Below are positions 4,938 to 7,547 of a DNA stretch of 7,547 bases, in pieces. Each line of letters opens with the position of its first letter. The stretch's first letter is position 1. The translations under genes and the position numbers were made by a program. Under the pieces are notes generated by a model that was not told the origin of the DNA, did not search any database, and worked only from the letters and a program-made list of their open reading frames with translations. The DNA comes from DASTPP01 sp035762175 (GTDB lineage Bacteria > Myxococcota_A > Polyangia > Polyangiales > Polyangiaceae): positions 1-7,547 of the forward strand of contig DASTPP010000195.1 of assembly GCA_035762175.1 (NCBI GenBank). The letters are read 5' to 3'.

Positions 4938-7547
4938 ACCTCGTCGAGCTCCACGACGAGCACGCGCTCGCGCCGGCGGCCCGGGACGGCGTCGGCGTAG
5001 CCGGGGATGTGCGGGGTGTTGTCGCCGTCGTGCTCGGCGACGCTCACGACCTGGAAGCGCGCGTCCCGTCCGAAGAGCACCTCCTGCTCCTCGGAGGCGA
5101 GCGAGACGTGCGCGATGCCGATCTGGCTCTTGCCGCGGATGCTGAACAGAACGTTGTAGTGGCCCTCGTCCGGCCGGGTCGCGTCGGCGAACGTGCGCGC
5201 CACCCTCCTGGACCACGTCGCCGAACTCGTCGCGCCCTTGCCCTGGTGCCCCAGGCCGAACCCGGGCGGCCGGGCGAGAAACTCCTGCAGGTCGGCCTCG
5301 CTGACGTTGGCCATGCCGCGAAAGCAAGTGCCGGGGTCCGGCTTCGCCTTCTTGCACGCCGACGCGATCAGGTCGGACGTGCGCTGGGACTTCTCCCACG
5401 TGCCCCCGAGGAGGTCGAGCTTCGACGCCTGCTCGTCCGTGCCGCCGGCCTCGCGCAGGCGGACGGCCGAGTAGTGGCCGCCGGTGAAGTCCTGGATGGA
5501 CGCGATTTCGTCTTTCGTCAGGCCTTTGAGGTGCTCGGCCATGCGCTTGCGCCAGGCCTCCTCGCGCTCGCCCGACGGGAGCATGCCGCGCTCGTCGCCG
5601 TGGTAGGCGTGATTGCCCTCGGGGAACAACGTCGGAATGTTGACCTTGGGCAAGTTCGAGAGATCGATCTTCGTCCCCGGCTCGGCCGGGCGGCCGCCGA
5701 GCCTCGGCGCGGTGTAGCGGGCGCCCGGGACGCGGTCGCCTTCGGGGGCTTGCGGCGAGGGCGGGACCTCCTTCGGCGGGTCGACCCACGTCGGGCCGAC
5801 CTCCTCCCGTGGCGGCGGAGGCGGAGGAGGAGGGGGCGGCGGAGGGGGCGGCGGAGGGGGCGGGGGCGGCTCGGACGGAGGCGGCGGCGGAGGCTTCGGC
5901 TTCGCCGGGGGCTCGGCGGGCTTCGCGGGCGTGCCGTCGCCGTCCCAGTCGATCGCGTCGAGGGCCTTGCCGAGGCGCTTGCCGTCGTAGGTGAGGCCGC
6001 CGCCGTCGTCGAGCAGGCCGAAGTCCTTGAGCGTCTGGGCGACCTCTGGGTGCGGCGTGGTGCCGAACTTGTGCACCAGCAGCAGGATGCGCTTGGCGTT
6101 CTCGGCGAGGTCCTCGAACTCGGCGACGATCTCGTGGTGCGCCGTCGCGCCTCGCTTGCCGACCTTCGGCAGGGCAGGCTCGCCGAGGTCGTCGGGCCGC
6201 GCGCGCTGCAGCCGATCGAACTCGCCGAGGAGCGCAGCGCCCTTGCCCTTCTGGCCCATCGCGTCGGCGAAGGCCTCGAAGTGCGCCTCGGGCGTCTCGA
6301 GCCCGGCGTAGGCGCCCGAGCGCAGGCGGAACATCGCCGCCTCGACGAGCGCGGGCACGTCCCCGGCGCGGGCGCCCGAGACCCGGTGCGCCGCGGCGTA
6401 CAGGTCCTCGAGGTAGCCGTCGTAGTTGTTGAAGCCGGGCACGCGCCAGCGCCGGCTCGCGGCGTCGTAGGCGGGCAGGGCGAGGCCGGGCGTGCGGTCG
6501 CCAGGGCCGAGCTTGCCGACCCGGCGCAGCACGACGCGCGCCATCGCCTCGGTGACGGCCTCCTCGAGGCCGATGCCGTGGCCCCGGTACGCGCCCTTCT
6601 CGATGGGGCTGTGGCCGTGCAGCTCCTCGTGCACGAGCGTCGAGAGGCCGTGCAGCTTGAGCGGGTCGAGGCCCGCGAGCCCCCGCCCGAGGGCCTCGCC
6701 CGTGAGGCCCTTGAGCTCGAAGATGGCGGCCCGGGCCCGCTGCCAGACCGCGCGCGCGACGACGACCTCGCCGCCGAAGCCGTGGTAGGCGGTGCCGGCC
6801 GGGTCGCCGGGCCCGGCGAGGCGCATCTCGCCGGCGCCCGGGCGCCTCTCGGACGCGTCGAAGCTGTGCAGGCCCGCGTGCGCGAGCAAGCCCCGCAGCG
6901 CGTTCCGCACCTCGCCGCCGGGGCCCCCGTCGCGGCGGATGGCGTTGCGCAGGGCCGCGGGGAAGGCGGCGTAGGAGACGCCCGCGGGCGCCGCCTTCTT
7001 GGCCCGCTCGAGGGCCTCGGCGAGCGGGGCTGGCAGGCCCGTCGGCGCCGGCGGCTCGGGGGCCACGCCCTTCGAAGGCCGGCCGCCGAAGCCCTCGTCG
7101 GCGTGGGCGTCGGGCAGCTCCTTCGCGACGCCGCCCATCGCCTCGGCCTGCGAGCGGCGCAGGGCGAGGAAGGTCGACCGGCAGGAGAAGTGAAGCGGCG
7201 GCAGGCGCCCCTCCCAGCGCGGGTCGTCGGCCGGCAGGAGGGTGCCGTCGAGGCGGCGGCAGACCGGCGTGGTGCGGGCGTCGCCGATGGCCGTGAAGAG
7301 CCAGAAGGGCCGGAGCGTGAGCGTGTCCGGGTCGGTGAGCTGCGCGTAGCGGCCGGCCGAGTAGGCGCTCTGCAGGTTCGTGCGGAAGAGGGTCGCGAGG
7401 CGGTGGCCGACCTTGTCTTCGTCGACGCCCCACGCGCCGGCGAGCTTCGCGCCCACCTCGGCCTTGAACGCCGCGAAGTCGGTGCCCTTGGCGAGCGCCT
7501 TGTCGAGCGCCGCCCAGACGTCCTTCGCGACGGCGAGGTTCGCGAGG
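4934..7547 (-). CDS. MuF-type head morphogenesis protein with zincin-like segment and C-terminal ADP-ribosyltransferase (5' partial)
   Basis: The frame is open to the right edge, so the true start lies outside; about 870 codons are visible. Residue numbers here count from the in-frame GTG at 7456. Residues 1-100 match the end of the MuF/SPP1 gp7 domain: the helix LQSAYSAGRYAQL, then GDARTTPVCRRLDG, then PPLHFSCRS, the usual paired-Cys ending. Residues 220-310 carry H276-E-E-L-H280 and, 18 residues on, E298/E299, resembling a zinc metallopeptidase core. Residues 380-505 look mostly helical. A proline hinge follows (522-549, 20 consecutive prolines). Residues 600-840 resemble an R-S-E ADP-ribosyltransferase: R713 in TCFRGM, S744-S745 in GATSSATWS, and E790-Q-E792 in SEEQEVLF, followed by RFQVVSV. 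MuF proteins are minor capsid proteins made next to the portal, so the ART is inferred to travel in the virion. The family call for the N-terminus is firm, the ART call is strong, and the protease call is moderate. The stop codon overlaps the next start. Confidence 0.9.
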   Translation of the reverse strand, partial: LANLAVAKDVWAALDKALAKGTDFAAFKAEVGAKLAGAWGVDEDKVGHRLATLFRTNLQSAYSAGRYAQLTDPDTLTLRPFWLFTAIGDARTTPVCRRLDGTLLPADDPRWEGRLPPLHFSCRSTFLALRRSQAEAMGGVAKELPDAHADEGFGGRPSKGVAPEPPAPTGLPAPLAEALERAKKAAPAGVSYAAFPAALRNAIRRDGGPGGEVRNALRGLLAHAGLHSFDASERRPGAGEMRLAGPGDPAGTAYHGFGGEVVVARAVWQRARAAIFELKGLTGEALGRGLAGLDPLKLHGLSTLVHEELHGHSPIEKGAYRGHGIGLEEAVTEAMARVVLRRVGKLGPGDRTPGLALPAYDAASRRWRVPGFNNYDGYLEDLYAAAHRVSGARAGDVPALVEAAMFRLRSGAYAGLETPEAHFEAFADAMGQKGKGAALLGEFDRLQRARPDDLGEPALPKVGKRGATAHHEIVAEFEDLAENAKRILLLVHKFGTTPHPEVAQTLKDFGLLDDGGGLTYDGKRLGKALDAIDWDGDGTPAKPAEPPAKPKPPPPPPSEPPPPPPPPPPPPPPPPPPPPREEVGPTWVDPPKEVPPSPQAPEGDRVPGARYTAPRLGGRPAEPGTKIDLSNLPKVNIPTLFPEGNHAYHGDERGMLPSGEREEAWRKRMAEHLKGLTKDEIASIQDFTGGHYSAVRLREAGGTDEQASKLDLLGGTWEKSQRTSDLIASACKKAKPDPGTCFRGMANVSEADLQEFLARPPGFGLGHQGKGATSSATWSRRVARTFADATRPDEGHYNVLFSIRGKSQIGIAHVSLASEEQEVLFGRDARFQVVSVAEHDGDNTPHIPGYADAVPGRRRERVLVVELDEV
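5810..5893 (-). repeat. Polyproline-encoding low-complexity tract (interdomain hinge)
   Basis: Inside the MuF-ART gene, codons 522-549 encode six prolines, Ser-Glu, then twenty prolines in a row (5810-5869). On the plus strand this is an uninterrupted G-rich tract built of near-identical 12-base units (GGGGGCGGCGGA), repeated about three times with degenerate copies around them. It separates the capsid/zincin half from the ART half, so a rigid extended linker is the simplest reading. Slippage-prone copy number and a need for EF-P during translation are inferences from general knowledge of such tracts. Confidence 0.9.

Noticed and set aside
5810..5869. Plus-strand purine-rich repeat read as a CRISPR-like or tandem non-coding array
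   Set aside because: The units are 12 bases without spacers and fall in frame with a proline run, so coding low complexity explains them.
4740..7433. 897-codon minus-strand open frame overlapping the MuF-ART gene
   Set aside because: It is almost entirely Arg/Pro/Ala/Gly, a GC-skew shadow of the MuF-ART frame. Only its last 65 codons, from ATG 4937, lie outside that gene and look like real protein.

Overview
The window is a continuous piece of the head-morphogenesis module of a Mu-like (transposable, Caudoviricetes) prophage or phage. Every supportable gene is on the minus strand, so transcription runs from the right edge to the left edge. Base composition is very GC-rich, third positions are almost all G or C, and GTG is used as a start in at least three genes. 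This suggests a high-GC Gram-negative host, for example Myxococcota or a high-GC Pseudomonadota. That host guess is inference; no chromosomal marker gene is present.

Layout in transcription order, right to left. (1) 7547-4934: a large MuF/SPP1-gp7-type head protein, 5'-truncated by the window edge. It continues into a zincin-like segment with an HEELH motif, a helical region, a 20-proline hinge and a C-terminal ADP-ribosyltransferase (ART) domain. (2) 4937-4740: a 65-codon gene whose ATG overlaps the MuF-ART stop codon (ATGA), a candidate immunity partner. (3) 4707-4456: a small orphan gene. (4) 4410-3184: a Mu gpI-like protease/scaffold, with a possible internal start for a separate scaffold protein. 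(5) 3097-2675: a capsid cement/decoration-like protein. (6) 2630-1716: a Mu gpT-like major capsid protein with a strong ribosome binding site and a GTG start. (7) 1656-1309: a Mu gp35/HI1506-like protein. (8) 1305-895: a Mu gp36-like DUF1320 protein. (9) 893-465: a Mu gpG-like virion morphogenesis protein. (10) 465-1: the 5' part of a tail-terminator/neck-like gene running off the left edge.

Together the genes build the icosahedral head (MuF, protease/scaffold, capsid, cement) and the head-tail connector and tail completion parts (gp35, gp36, gpG-like and the last gene). The notable element is the MuF protein. Its structural N-terminus would place it in or on the capsid, while its C-terminus looks like an arginine-type ART of the R-S-ExE class. 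This fits the MuF polymorphic-toxin / polyvalent-protein concept: an enzyme packaged in the virion and delivered with the DNA. The adjacent, translationally coupled 65-residue gene would be a natural protector of the producing cell. No RNA genes, CRISPR arrays, insertion sequences, attachment sites or clear promoters were seen. Every gap between genes is shorter than 100 bases.
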